A stretch of 64,000 bases of DNA from NCBI RefSeq assembly GCF_048564905.1, contig NC_132992.1, positions 32,164,501-32,228,500 of the forward strand, in the 5' to 3' direction. A model generated the notes under the pieces. It saw only the letters and a program-made list of their open reading frames with translations. It made no database searches and was not told the DNA's origin. The position numbers and the translations under genes were made by a program. Within the stretch, counting starts at the first letter, position 1. Each line of letters opens with the position of its first letter. Below are positions 47,761 to 58,647 of the stretch, in pieces. This DNA comes from Vicugna pacos (Eukaryota; Chordata; Mammalia; Artiodactyla; Camelidae).

Positions 47761-49637
47761 ACACTGAAGAGGGTTAGAGGAACAGTATCACTTTACCCTT
47801 GTCACGCGTCCCCGGGGGTAGTTCATTTCAGTTCTAACATTGCATTTGTTCTGTCCACTTTCTCAGAAGACACAGGGATGATAAGAATAGTGAAGTCATT
47901 AAGTGAAAGCAAAACTTCATATAACTGTTCCGAAGAAACTTGCTCCCCTATACAGACATACATTGAAAGGCACAGGCAGTAAACAGTATCAAGTTGATTT
48001 TTAACTATCGTGAGTGTTGAGATTTTTTGGCAAAAGAGTGCTTCAACCCATGTATCACAGTAAAAATACTACAACTAGTACATACTCATAACCCACGGGA
48101 AATCACAATTGTTTAAATCCTTTTCGAAATACACAACATGTTTCCTAGAGATGGCATCCAGTTCATATACCACCTTTACAGATTGTTACGGGATTTTGTT
48201 GATTGTAAAAAAGGTGTGAAATGGCCCCAATCTTCGCCATCCTAGAATGTTCCCCATCAGTGTGTTTTGAATGCTGCAGCCACTACGTCTCTACTATGAT
48301 GCCTTCTCTCTGGAGGGTTTTGGGAACAGTTCACGAGAGATGATTAGGCTTCATCAGTCAATGTCCTGGCTTTGGTATATTGTGTCCTCATGGATCAAAC
48401 AATTCAATCAGTCCTAACGATACTTTACAAAATTGTGGCCACATTTTGTGCATTTAAGATGGAATTATTGAATTTCTCCATGGATTTATCTTTATACTCC
48501 AGAAGAGGTTCTTGCATAAGGACATAAGTCAGAAAAGGATATTTAGCATAACAATCTTCTCCATCATTTTTTCCTAGCTTCCGCAGAGTATTTTATGCTG
48601 TGAGATTTTGACTTTATGACAAAAATTTCTTTGAGCAGCATGAAGACATCATATAACTCATGTATTTGGAGTCCATTTTTAATAAGCATACATGAGATAC
48701 ACTGGAAGGTTAAGAAAATGTTAAGACGGTTAAAAAACTTCATCGTCTCCATGGTATTTAGAACTGTGGACTGTGTTAAAAACCTATAACTACCACCGTT
48801 GTTTATTTTTTTGTAATTTAATATTCCCAAGAGAGTTCCACAAGGTCAGCTACTTGAGTTAATTTTGCTTCTGCTAATGACTAGTTTTAAAGGGAGTTTA
48901 GAGTAGTTATTGCATAAGTAGCCTGACATTGTTTCTCTTCAATTTTTCAGGTAAGATTATTTTAAAACATATTAATTTAGAATTTGGTATGAGAGTGTCC
49001 AAAAGATCGGTTCAAATCATGGAAGCATTTTGAGTAACAGAAATACAGTCATGAGGTCCCTTAACTGAGAAGCATAACAAAGTTGAATACTATGAGGAGA
49101 AATGAATATTTTATTATTGGTTAACCAATTTATAGATGAATATTGGGAATTTTAGATTGGAGAACAATGTGGACTGTATGTGGGACCGTCTGATTTAACA
49201 GACTTTCCAGAGCAAGATCTGAAAATGCTTCAACCAGTTTAGTTGAGGTTGGACTGACGTTGAGACAGGAGCGTAAGTTTTGTTTAACCACATTAAGAGG
49301 GAGGCCGTGATAGGTCACGGGTCTTTGTTGTTTGCCATATTGTTTGGTAATATCCCTAGGCGTGATTTTCCGTTTATATTCATACAGAAGGAAAGGTTTA
49401 TTACAATCAGTGGTGATCTTATGATCAGCTGTTCTCTGGAGATGTATGAGGTCGCCTATGATATATTCCCCGTGGAGCTGGGCGTATAGAATATAGAGGC
49501 TTCTTGTGGCTCTTTTAGAGTCCCAGTAGAGTTAATGGGAAAAAAACAAATCAAGGTTTGATATCCTGTTGTCCAAACTCTGGCATCTCTTCTGGCCTTT
49601 ATGAACAGAGCTGGGCTATCAAAACTAAATGGAATCA
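47761..49637. other. Intergenic, nothing recognised
   Basis: AT-rich. No gene, V relic or nameable repeat seen. Confidence 0.4.
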
Positions 49638-49756
49638 GGGAGGGTATAGCTCAGTGGTAGAGTGTGTGCTTAACATGCACGAGGTCCTGGGTTCAATCCT
49701 CAGTACCTCCATTAAAAAAAACAACAGCTTAATTACCTCCCCCTCAAAACAAAAAC
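49638..49756 (+). mobile_element. Camelid tRNA-derived SINE (Vic-1/CAM type)
   Basis: The tRNA-like head has an A box ('tagctcagtggtagag') and a B box ('ggttcaatcc'), followed by 'tcagtacctccatt', an A-rich linker, 'ttaattacctcc' and an A-rich tail. This is the abundant SINE of camelid genomes as I know it. Imperfect target repeats flank it ('aactaaatggaatca' before, 'aacaaaatggagaag' after). It is the best species clue in the window. Confidence 0.88.
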
Positions 49757-50252
49757 AAAATGGAGAAGAGAACGGGACCTCTGTTGTGACAAGAACCCTT
49801 GGGCTTCATTCTGGTCTCTGCAAAGGGAGATTACCTTTCCTCTAGCTACTTGGTCTCAAGGGAGGTCAGTGAGCAGACACTGTTAGTGAGGAATTATACT
49901 GATTGCTATATCAATATGTAGGTTGGAAAAACTTCAGTAATTAGTCCAAACAGCTTTGCCTTCTTATTATAAATTGATTTAGTTCTACCTTAGGTGAAAG
50001 AGCATCATACATACGTGTGAGGATAGGTGGTCATTATCTTTTACGTTGTTTCCATAATTCGTTACTTGTAGTATTTTAAAATAAGCTCCATCACAGATGC
50101 AATGACTGAACATAGCAGTTGATGGAACCACCAATCTCCCTTTTAATATAAAATTTAACTTGTGTTTATTTTCAGATGTAATTCCTGTCAATTGCTTAAT
50201 GCAAAAGGAAGTTTGGGTTGAGGGAGACTCTCACGTAGTCCACAGAGGAGTT
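49757..50252. other. Intergenic, nothing recognised
   Basis: No assignable repeat or gene. Confidence 0.4.
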
Positions 50253-50260
50253 TGACGTCA
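50253..50260. promoter_or_regulatory. CRE palindrome upstream of TRAV14/DV4
   Basis: TGACGTCA is the full palindromic cAMP response element. It lies 158 bases before the leader ATG. CRE-type elements are known in TCR V promoters, notably the V-beta decamer, and in the TCR alpha enhancer. Function here is inferred. Confidence 0.55.
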
Positions 50261-50395
50261 CTCACATCAACTTGTTGCAGCAGCAAACCCCTGCTTCCTG
50301 TTCTGAGCCAGCAGCAGCACATAGACCAGTGAGTCTCCCCTCATCCTGTCGGGCTCGCCTCACCTTGCACAGCCCTAAATTCAAGAAGATATTTT

Positions 50396-50409
50396 CCACC
50401 TGGTGGCAG
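50396..50409 (+). promoter_or_regulatory. CTCF-like motif next to TRAV14/DV4 start
   Basis: CCACCTGGTGGCAG fits the CTCF core at 13 of 14 positions and ends nine bases before the leader ATG, so it would lie in the 5' UTR. Confidence 0.55.
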
Positions 50410-50418
50410 ACCTGAAAC

Positions 50419-50932
50419 ATGCTTCTCTCCAGCCTTCTGAAGGTGGCCATGGCTTCATGCTAGCTAGGTAGGGGTGTTCCCAGGGGCACTGTACCTCATC
50501 TATGACCTGAAGACTGAGGGTAGCTGTCTTAATGGTACCTCGGGAAGGAAGGGGTAGTAGGGTGTAAAATAGGATTTCTTTGTTCCACAGTATTTATTCC
50601 TAAATTTCTGATTCCATGTTTATTTCTTCAGGATCCAGCATTGCCCAGAAGGTAACTCAAGACCAGCCACCAATGTTAGTGCAGGAGAAGGAGGCTGTGA
50701 CCCTGAACTGCACATACGACACCAGTGATCCAATTTATAGTTTATTCTGGTACAAGCAGCCCAGCAGTGGGGCGACGACTTTCCTAATTGGTCAGGACTC
50801 TCATAACCAGCAAAACGCCACAGAAGGTCGCTACTCATTGAATTTCCAGAAGGCAAGCAAATCCATCAAACTCGTCATCTCAGCCTCACAGCTGGAGGAC
50901 TCTGCAGTGTATTTCTGTGCACTGAGTGAGCC
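50419..50932 (+). pseudogene. TRAV14/DV4: TCR alpha/delta V gene TRAV14/DV4 with a stop codon in the leader
   Basis: Leader exon 50419-50467 reads MLLSSLLKVAMASC then TAG at 50461-50463, three codons before the donor. Human has '...TASLWLG', so the tryptophan codon TGG has become TAG and the preceding codon has also changed. The donor is GTAGGG, weaker than GTAAGG. The V exon (50632-50932) is otherwise fully open: '[23 protein letters not shown]', '[18 protein letters not shown]', '[17 protein letters not shown]' and '[15 protein letters not shown]', with Cys23, Trp41 and Cys104 (50916-50918), and its recombination signal is strong. By usual rules this allele is a pseudogene through its leader alone. 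A recent mutation, a polymorphic allele or a sequencing error would all fit. Confidence 0.9.
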
Positions 50933-50971
50933 CACAGTGCGAGGTGTGTTGGAGGGAGGTGTACCAAAACC
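50933..50971 (+). other. 23-RSS of TRAV14/DV4
   Basis: Heptamer CACAGTG (50933-50939), 23-base spacer, nonamer ACCAAAACC (50963-50971, one mismatch). Intact despite the leader stop; the spacer differs from the common TRAV type. Confidence 0.93.
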
Positions 50972-51955
50972 CAGGGCTCTGCTTGATGCATCCACCTGCT
51001 GTAGGGACCAGGGCAGGGTATTGCCATCACAGACAGGAAGTGGCGAGGGCTGTGGCAGCACAGGTGTGGGGTTAGAGGGAAGACACTCATTCTAAGAAAA
51101 TATTCCTCTAGATTCACAGACTGTATCCAGAGCTATCATTCATCAAAAACATCCTTAACCCTGAAAATGTGGATTTAAATTATTTATTGAAGACAAAGAA
51201 CAGCCACATAAAATCTTTGCTATTTGGTGATTAGATTGTGCTAGAAGAACTGACTGAGGAAATTTAGAAATAACCTGACTCAAAAATTAGTCAAAAATGT
51301 GTGAATTGTTGGATTTTCAGATCAATTTGTTCAATAAATATTTACTGACTGTATATTATATTATATTACAGGCATTGTTCTGAGTGAGGAAGATCATGAA
51401 ATCTCTGTGTGGCTTTCCTCTTTTTGAGTATCACGCTGTCTTACACTGTTGAATGAATTTGTTTATTTTACTTTATTAGCTGAGTTAATGGTACTCATTT
51501 ACTTTCTAAGGTGCCTACTGTGTCACCAACTTTGTGCTAATACTCATTCCATCTTATTAACACCTCGAGCATGGAAGAGTTCAATTTTCGTAATGTCGGT
51601 TTAGCTGCCTCTCACCAGTCTTACCCAGAAAATGATCAATAATTAGTGGCTCTTAGAGGGACGTTGGGAAGGAGCAGAATATGAATTCTCCTCTTTGTGT
51701 GCTCCTGCCCTTCAACGCACCACTCCTCCAAAAGCACTTTTGTCGTCATGTGGCTGATTTTGCACACGTCCAGGACCTCTTTGTTCAATCAATGTTCTAC
51801 AAAACCAAAGACTTCTTCTTTCCAATTTCCTTCTTTTACCTCAAACCCCATTTTCTCAGTGCCTGAAAATTTGAACAATAATGGATGATTTATAAGTGAT
51901 CTTGTAACAGCCTCTTCTACTTGCATTTGTAAGTTGTGTAGAGCAGAAATCTTAA
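50972..51955. other. 3' flank of TRAV14/DV4
   Basis: About 51325-51395 resembles an L2/MIR-type end ('caataaatatttactgactg...ggcattgttctgagtg'). Otherwise nothing recognised. Confidence 0.4.
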
Positions 51956-51959
51956 AAGG

Positions 51960-52570
51960 AACATCTTAAGATTTTTAAAAATATTTAACCATTTTAACAG
52001 ACTTTTTACCATATGAACCATTTTAAGTGTACAGTCCAGTGATATTAAGTACATTGACATGGTTGTTCAACCAGCACCACATCCATCTCTATAGCTCTTT
52101 TTCATCTTGAAATACTGAATATTTATATTCATTAAACAGTAACTCCCCATTCTTCTGTCCCTCCAGCCTTTGACCATTATTGTTCTCCTTTCTCTTTCTA
52201 TGAGTTTGACTACTTCAGACAGCCAGGGTAAGTGCAATCGTGCAATATTGGTCATTTTATGACTTATTTAGCATAATGTACTCAAGTTTTATCCAGAGGT
52301 AGCATATGTTAGAATTTCTTTCCTTTTTAAGATTGAATAATATTCCAGTGTATGTACGTACCATATTTTGTCTACCTATTTATCTGTTGATGGATATTTG
52401 GGTTGCTTCCACTTTTTGGTGGGAACATGGATATAAAAATTTCTCAATATTTTGGGGATGTATATCCCAATTCGTTCAAATTTTTTCAGTACATAGTTAG
52501 AAGTGGAATTGCTGGATCATATGACAATTCTATTTTTAAATTTTTGAGAAACATTTCTACTGGCTAACTT
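51960..52570 (-). mobile_element. Old LINE-1 3' UTR, antisense
   Basis: 'accattttaagtgtacagtccagtgatattaagtacattgacatgg' and 'tgttgatggatatttgggttgcttcc' are antisense 3' phrases of old L1 families. Confidence 0.7.
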
Positions 52571-53330
52571 GAACAATGATGCTCTATTTCAAGGAATAGA
52601 GAAAGTGAGTGATCACTAAGCTGCAGTCCCTTGGTGGTTCACTTACACCTAGAAGAGTCTGTCACCCTTGCTGTAGAGCATTGCTCCTCAGATACCTAAT
52701 AATTGGTCTGAAAGGAATGGTCAAGGCACTGCCTAATGGTCAGCTCCTGAATTGCATTTGGGTATGCTCCATAAAGTTTCTTTCTTCTTTTGGTGAAAGA
52801 GCCAAATCTGCAATTCTTTAATCATTTTTATTAGTTCAGTTTGCATAAATAAAGAACCTGTTAACAGACTGTCTTAAAGTATTCCAAAGGATCAAGAAGA
52901 AGTAATATTTCTGCCCTCTGGTGTCTCTCAAATTTACTCTGAAAATAATCTATAATAGACAAAACAGGGACCAAGTTTTGGTATCAGAGATATTTGTGTT
53001 CAAAATGTTTAGTTCTGTCATGAAATTCCTAGACACTTGTGAGCTTTGTTTCATTATTATATAAAACAGGAGAGTGATATATGATTTAATATTTTATTGT
53101 GATAATTTACCAGTAATGTAGCTACAGAGATTGACAGTAACAGATGATTAGTTAATCAGGGTAATCTTAATAGGTCCAGAGAAAGCATTCATTCTTGATT
53201 AGAAATTCTCAGTGATTTAGAAATTGAAGGGAATTTTCTCAATTCAATAAAGAACCTCTACAAAAAACTATATCAAATGTCACACTTGATGGTGAATGAA
53301 TGAATGTTTTCCCCTAATTTCAGGACTAGG
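52571..53330. other. Intergenic, CTCF-like motif only
   Basis: A minus-strand CTCF-like motif (ACACCAGAGGGCAG, 13 of 14) lies at 52911-52924. No gene seen. Confidence 0.45.
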
Positions 53331-53334
53331 AGAA

Positions 53335-53910
53335 GAATTTTGGCTCTCACCACTTGTATCTAAGATTTTGCTAGGGACTCTAGCCAGTGCAATAAGGCAA
53401 GAGAATGAAACAAAAGACATACAGTTTGGAAAGGAAGAAATGAACTTATCTTTATTCACAGATAGCCTTACTGTCTGAGTAGAAAATTTAAGGAAATCTA
53501 TAAAAAAGATAGTAGAGCAAATAATTATGTTTGAAAAAGGCAAATATACAACCACCTTATGCTTTAGCCATTCCGCTTCCAGATATTGACCCAAGAGAAA
53601 TGAAAGCATATGTCTATTTTAAAAACTGGGTACACAAATGTTATCCTTACAAAAAAAAATGGATCCTACAAATGTTAGCTTTATTTGTAACAGCCCCAGA
53701 CTGGAACTATCTGAAATGACTGTCAACAGGTGAACAGATAAATGAATTGTTTTATATCTATGTAACGGAATACTACTCAGCAACACAAAGGAATGATCCA
53801 TTGATAGTTATAACCATGAAAGAATCTTAAAATAATTATGCTGCGTGAAAAAAGCTAGACAAAAAAATAATATATGATTCCATTTATATCATATAAAACA
53901 TACAAACTAG
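53335..53910 (+). mobile_element. LINE-1 ORF2 and 3' part, sense, internally deleted
   Basis: 'ggactctagccagtgcaataaggcaagagaatgaaacaaaagacatacag' (ORF2 RT region) is followed within 150 bases by the C-terminal phrase 'cgcttccagatattgacccaagagaaatgaaagcatatgtc' and 3' text ('ggaatactactcagcaacacaaag'), so the middle is deleted. Confidence 0.7.
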
Positions 53911-54605
53911 TTAATCAGATCATCTATAGGGATTTTAAAACTTCAGTTATGATATTTCTTTTGTTTTCACATTTTAATGATTCTGAAATTCAGGATAATT
54001 TGACTATTGATAAGATAGTGTGACTTTTTTTCCCATCAAAAGCTTTTTATTAAAAAGACAGCATGTCTTACAAATGATATTATTTTAGGACTTAGAAAAT
54101 ATTTTATTTCAAGTAGTAGTGAGTCCTCAGTGAAAGACCCCTCCTTCATTATTTTTGTTCAGTATAGCAAATATTTACTGAACATGCAATAAATGTCAGT
54201 CACTACTGTTCTATAAGTTGGGGTACAATGCTGAAAAACAAAATCACTCAGTAATGACTTGGCTTCTTATTACTTCCTCTGTAATCAACCTCAGACCCTT
54301 TTCTGACATTCAGTGAATTACAGGCTAGTGCACAATTGATACGTGAGAATATAATTTGCTATATTGAAGTCCTTAAGAAAATTGGTATCTTCTCAGCTAC
54401 AGAAGTATGCTGCGATGCTCTGTTAAAGAACTTCCATGTCATGTAGTATTCTAAGAACAAAAAGGACCTGAGAGGTTACAACAGTTGTTGATCAGGTTGC
54501 CAAGTGTCACCTGAAGACTGACATGTGCCTCATAAGTAAAGACAGGGATGAGAACATTATTTGTGACTTCCAGGAGATGAGGAAACATTCATCCCATGTC
54601 TGCCC
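53911..54605. other. Intergenic upstream of TRAV9
   Basis: About 54140-54245 resembles an L2/MIR-type fragment ('agcaaatatttactgaacatgcaataaatgtcagtcac'). Otherwise nothing recognised. Confidence 0.4.
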
Positions 54606-54609
54606 CCGT

Positions 54610-54623
54610 CCACTAGGGGGAGC
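54610..54623 (+). promoter_or_regulatory. CTCF-like motif upstream of TRAV9
   Basis: CCACTAGGGGGAGC fits the CTCF core at 13 of 14 positions, in the direction of the gene, 123 bases before its ATG. Confidence 0.6.
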
Positions 54624-54746
54624 GGTTTCCTAACACAAACACACTCGTGTGTGAAATGCAGGCTTCCCTTTATCTAAACCTTCACTGTGACTTCAACATT
54701 TCTCCAGGGTAGTTGTCAAGCACGTTATTCAGGCGACATTCTAGAG

Positions 54747-55206
54747 ATGAACTCTCCTCCAGGCTTAGTGACTGTGGTGCTTTTAATGCTTGGTAAGTAA
54801 AATGCCTCTAACAATGTGTATTCTTTCTTCTGCTTCATCAGGAAAATCTTTAACTGTAATTTTATCTGAGAGCTTTATACCCAAGGGGGCATGAACTGTT
54901 TTATTCTTGCCCAGGACGAACCCGTGGAGACTCAGTGATGCAGACGGAAGGCCCAGTGGCCCTTTCAGAATCAGCTGCCCTGACTATCAACTGCAATTAT
55001 TCAGCTGCGGGATACCCCACTCTTTTCTGGTATGTCCAGTACCCCGGAGAAGGTCCACAGCTCCTCCTGAAAGCCTCGAGGGACAAGGAGAAGGTACTCA
55101 AGAAAGGTTTTGAAGCCACGTACCACAAAGAACAAACTTCCTTCCACTTGGAGAAAGCCTCAGTCCAAGGGGCAGACTCGGCCGTGTACTACTGTGCTCT
55201 GAGTGA
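54747..55206 (+). CDS. TRAV9: TCR alpha V gene, TRAV9 family
   Basis: Leader exon 54747-54792 (MNSPPGLVTVVLLML) with donor GTAAGT; intron 122 bases, the shortest here; V exon 54915-55206. The leader is close to human TRAV9 leaders, and 'GDSVMQTEGPVALSESAALTINC', 'YPTLFWYVQYPGEGPQLLLKAS' and 'GFEATYHKEQTSFHLEKASVQGADSAVYYCALSD' match that family. Cys23, Trp41 and Cys104 (55193-55195) are present and both exons are open. One sequon, NYS, in CDR1. Probably functional. The last residues 'ALSD' and the order behind TRAV14/DV4 fit human TRAV9-2. Confidence 0.93.
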
Positions 55207-55245
55207 CACAGTGACAGGAGCTGCAGGGGGAGCTGAGCACAAACT
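55207..55245 (+). other. 23-RSS of TRAV9
   Basis: Heptamer CACAGTG (55207-55213), 23-base spacer, nonamer GCACAAACT (55237-55245). Confidence 0.88.
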
Positions 55246-57280
55246 GAGCAGCAGGCGGGGCCTGGGTGCTGAGTGTCTCTGACTGTTTGATCCTCTGTGG
55301 TTCCAGCACAGTCTGTGGTGGTTTGTCCCTCAGTCTCCAGGTGACACAAAGATCACACCAATGGCTAAAGCATAAGAAGAGGAAGTAACCTCTCCATTAC
55401 CCAACTCGTCATAAGTGAAATTGGACACTAGCTGACACCAGTGGTTCTTCATCCAAGACCAAAGTAGTTTCAAGTGAAAGCCACATAAACATGAAGTGGT
55501 CCCTTGCTCACCCTTGCAGTCGAAGTCCAGCCCGTTTCCAGGTTGTTCCGGGCCACCCTGGTGGTACTGCTGTGTCTTATTATACTTCTGTAGAGCCAAA
55601 GTGTGCCAGAGGTGGTGTCATCTGTGTCATGTAATGGGAGGAGAAGTGAGAGGAGAGCTACAGCCTTCAAAAACCGTGGTCCCTAATAGAGAAAGAAGGG
55701 ACGAGAAGAAAGGAGAAGGAACAGAACTTCACAGTAACTGAGCTATAAAAGGAGAGGAAAGGGACATTTATCTTGGTTTATTTTCTAGGAAATCAGAAGC
55801 TAGGCCCAGAATAAAATTGAAAAAGGTGCTTTGAGGGCATTCAGGGAGTGGAGGTTGAAAATAGGACAGAAATATATAAGCAGCAGGCTCCTCTACCAGT
55901 GTCTGTAGAACAAGCGATGATCACTTCTTGACTCCACCCAGCATTAGTCACTGAGGAACTGAGCAACTGCACAAATAAAGTAAGAAAGCCAAAATAACTA
56001 AAAATTAAAAATATAATAATTAGCTATTCACTTCAGGGAAATAAAATAACATTCTAGAAAGTAACATACTCATAGTAGTCTATATAATTCAACCAAATTT
56101 TCTTCTAGATAAGTTTTACCACCAATAGCGGTGATTAATCAGAGCATCTATTTTCCCAAACCTTGTGGATTACTAAGGTTTTGGACTTTTGCTTATCAGC
56201 AAGGCTTTTAAAATTTTTAATAATTTAAAAATTTATGAATGAGATGGAGCTTCATTTCATTAAAAAGTTATTTTTGTATAAGTTGTTCATTCATATATCT
56301 GCCCATTTCCTACTGTGTTAGTCATTTAAGTACAGATTTTTAAAAAACATCCTCTGTTAAGAAAGTTGTCATAAGACTGTCATATATGTGTCTTTTTAAA
56401 AAATTTAATATTCTGTTTTTGACTTTGTTTATGGCCTTGTTTGTTTGCTATGTAGAATTTTAAAAATAGCATGTAGTAAATTTATGAAAATTTTCTTTTA
56501 TGGATTCTGAGTTATATTTCATGCTTAAAAATCCATAGCACTCTAAAATAAAATTTTATCTCATTTTCTTTAGTTTCTCTCAGGCTAATTTTGCCTTTAA
56601 ATCTTTACTCTAAATTTGTGTGTGTGTGTGTGTGTTTATGAAGCAAGACTGAGGTTTAAGGCTTTCTATTTTCCTTAATTTTTGTTTGTTGTTTTGTTTA
56701 TTTTCAGGCAGCTACCTGGACTCAACATTTTGAAAGACTCCTTTTTCTTCATTGATTTTAAATGTTATGTTTGTCTTTTTTCTAGATTTTTCATAGTTTC
56801 TTATTAAGATTTCCAACCTAGGCACTCTTTTTTTCATTCAAAATTTATACTTCAATGTTCATAGCACTGTATGCCAGTAGCTTCCTGGATATGTAAAGAG
56901 CATATATCCTATCAGCCCCAACGTCGTGCTAGAAATAAATACAGAGAAAATGATGTGGATGGGAGAGAAGCCACTGGAGAAGGAGGGAGAGAGAAATCTG
57001 CCCCTTCGCTTCACAAGATGTGTAGTGAGGCGTCACCTCGGACAATGGAAAGTATCCGCCTGTGTTCCCAGCTCTGTCAGTTGGTTTGGATTGAGAGGAC
57101 CCCAACAAAACAGCTGACAGCATGCTCACAGTTGGTCCACACAAGGATGGGAGGCAGACAACCAACTCTGGGGAGCAAGGACAATTTTATATCATCTCTG
57201 CTCTTCTTGAAGAGGAAGATTTCAATAGGCAAGACATGGGTTTAGCATCCGGAAGAGTCCCATCTACTTGATTTTTTTGT
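55246..57280. other. Intergenic, AT-rich, nothing recognised
   Basis: A short (TG)n tract at about 56616-56635 is present. No gene or nameable repeat. Confidence 0.4.
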
Positions 57281-57284
57281 TTGT

Positions 57285-57985
57285 TTTCATATTCTTTTTC
57301 ACTGAAGGTTATTACAAGATATTGAATATAGTTTCCTGCACTTTACAGGGGAAATCTGCTTTTTAAATCTAGCTTTATATATAGTGGTTAACATTTGCAT
57401 ATCTCAAAGTCTGAAATTCATCCCTTCCCGTAAGATTGTTTACACTGTCTGTGAGTGCTTCTGTTTTGTAGATGAGTTCTTTAGTGTCCTCTTTTCCTTT
57501 CTTTCTTTTTTTTTTTAGATTCCACATATGAGTGATATCACATGGTATTTTTCTTTCTCTTTCTGGCTTATTTCACTTAGAATGACATCCTCCAGGTCCA
57601 TCCATGTTGCTGCAAATGGTGGTATTTTATTCTTTTTTATGGCTGAGAAGTATTCCATTGTATAAATATACCACTACTTCTTTATCCAGTCATCTGTTGA
57701 TGGACATTGAAGTTGTTTCCATGTCTTGGCTATTGTACATGGTGCTACTATGAATTGGGGTGTGTGTATCTTTTTGAAATAGGGTTTCCTCTGGATATAT
57801 GCCCAGGAGTGGGTTTGTTGGATCATATGGTAAGTCTATTTTTAGTTTTTTGAGGAACCTCCATAGTGTTTTGCATAATGGCTGCACAAAACTACGTTCC
57901 CATGAACAGTGTAGGAGGGTTCCCTTTTCTCCACAACCTCTCCAGCATTAAAAAGTCCACAAACCATCTACTTGAAATGTGCTGC
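57285..57985 (-). mobile_element. LINE-1 3' UTR and ORF2 end, artiodactyl type, antisense
   Basis: 'aggttattacaagatattgaatatagtttcctgc' (3' UTR) then 'tggctgagaagtattccattgtataaatataccac' and 'gagtgggtttgttggatcatatggtaagtc' (ORF2 end), all antisense. Less diverged than most L1s here. Confidence 0.75.
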
Positions 57986-58107
57986 TGCCTCAGTGTTTTG
58001 GATCCTGTCATTGCTTTGGAGGAAATTTTTGAAATTTTTCTGTTACCACAAAGCTTTGGATGACTTTTGTAAAAATCCATGGTAGTAACTATCATTGCTA
58101 CTCTTTT

Positions 58108-58245
58108 TTAAAACATTCTTTTCTCTTTTTTGAGGGGGAGGTAATTAGGTGTATTTATTTATTCTTAATGGAGGTACCAGGGATTGAACCCAGGACCTCA
58201 TGCATGCTAAGAACACACTCGACCACTGAGCTATACCCTCCCTTG
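58108..58245 (-). mobile_element. Camelid tRNA-derived SINE (Vic-1/CAM type), minus strand
   Basis: Reverse complement of the SINE at 49.64 kb: 'ggaggtaccagggattgaacccaggacctcatgcatgcta...ctgagctataccctccc'. Target repeats flank it: 'tcattgctactctttt' (58092-58107) and 'tcatcgctactttt' (58246-58259), near-identical, so the insertion is fairly young. Confidence 0.9.
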
Positions 58246-58299
58246 TCATCGCTACTTTTGAGAGTGTTGTTGACACTGATTATATTTCACCATGCCCCC

Positions 58300-58640
58300 G
58301 ATTTAAGCAGAATGGGTATGGACAGCTCTGTTCTCTAAGATTCTCTCTTTCTCCCTCTTTCTGTCCCACTGCCTCTCCCTCTCTCCTCTCCTTTTCTCTC
58401 AACTCTTTCTTTCTTGAGTTTGCTGGACTGATACTGTTTCCATCCGTTTCTGAAGTCAGAGTCTCTGAGGGATCAACTATTTCTTTGTGCCATTAACACT
58501 TATAAATTATTTTACTGTGAAATATAACAAATGTTCACAAAACTATGGAAAATCTACTAACACTCAATTTATATTTTTTTGGTACATAAAAATTTGAGAC
58601 TGTTTTTTTAGATATGAAATTTGTTAATGAATTTTTTTAA
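58300..58640. other. Intergenic, CT-rich then AT-rich, nothing recognised
   Basis: A pyrimidine-rich stretch at about 58340-58410. No gene. Confidence 0.4.
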
Positions 58641-58647
58641 ATGCTGT

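Noticed and set aside
49638-49710. A possible tRNA gene with A and B boxes
   Set aside because: The tRNA-like head is followed by a SINE body and A-rich tail with target repeats, so it is a SINE, not a tRNA gene.
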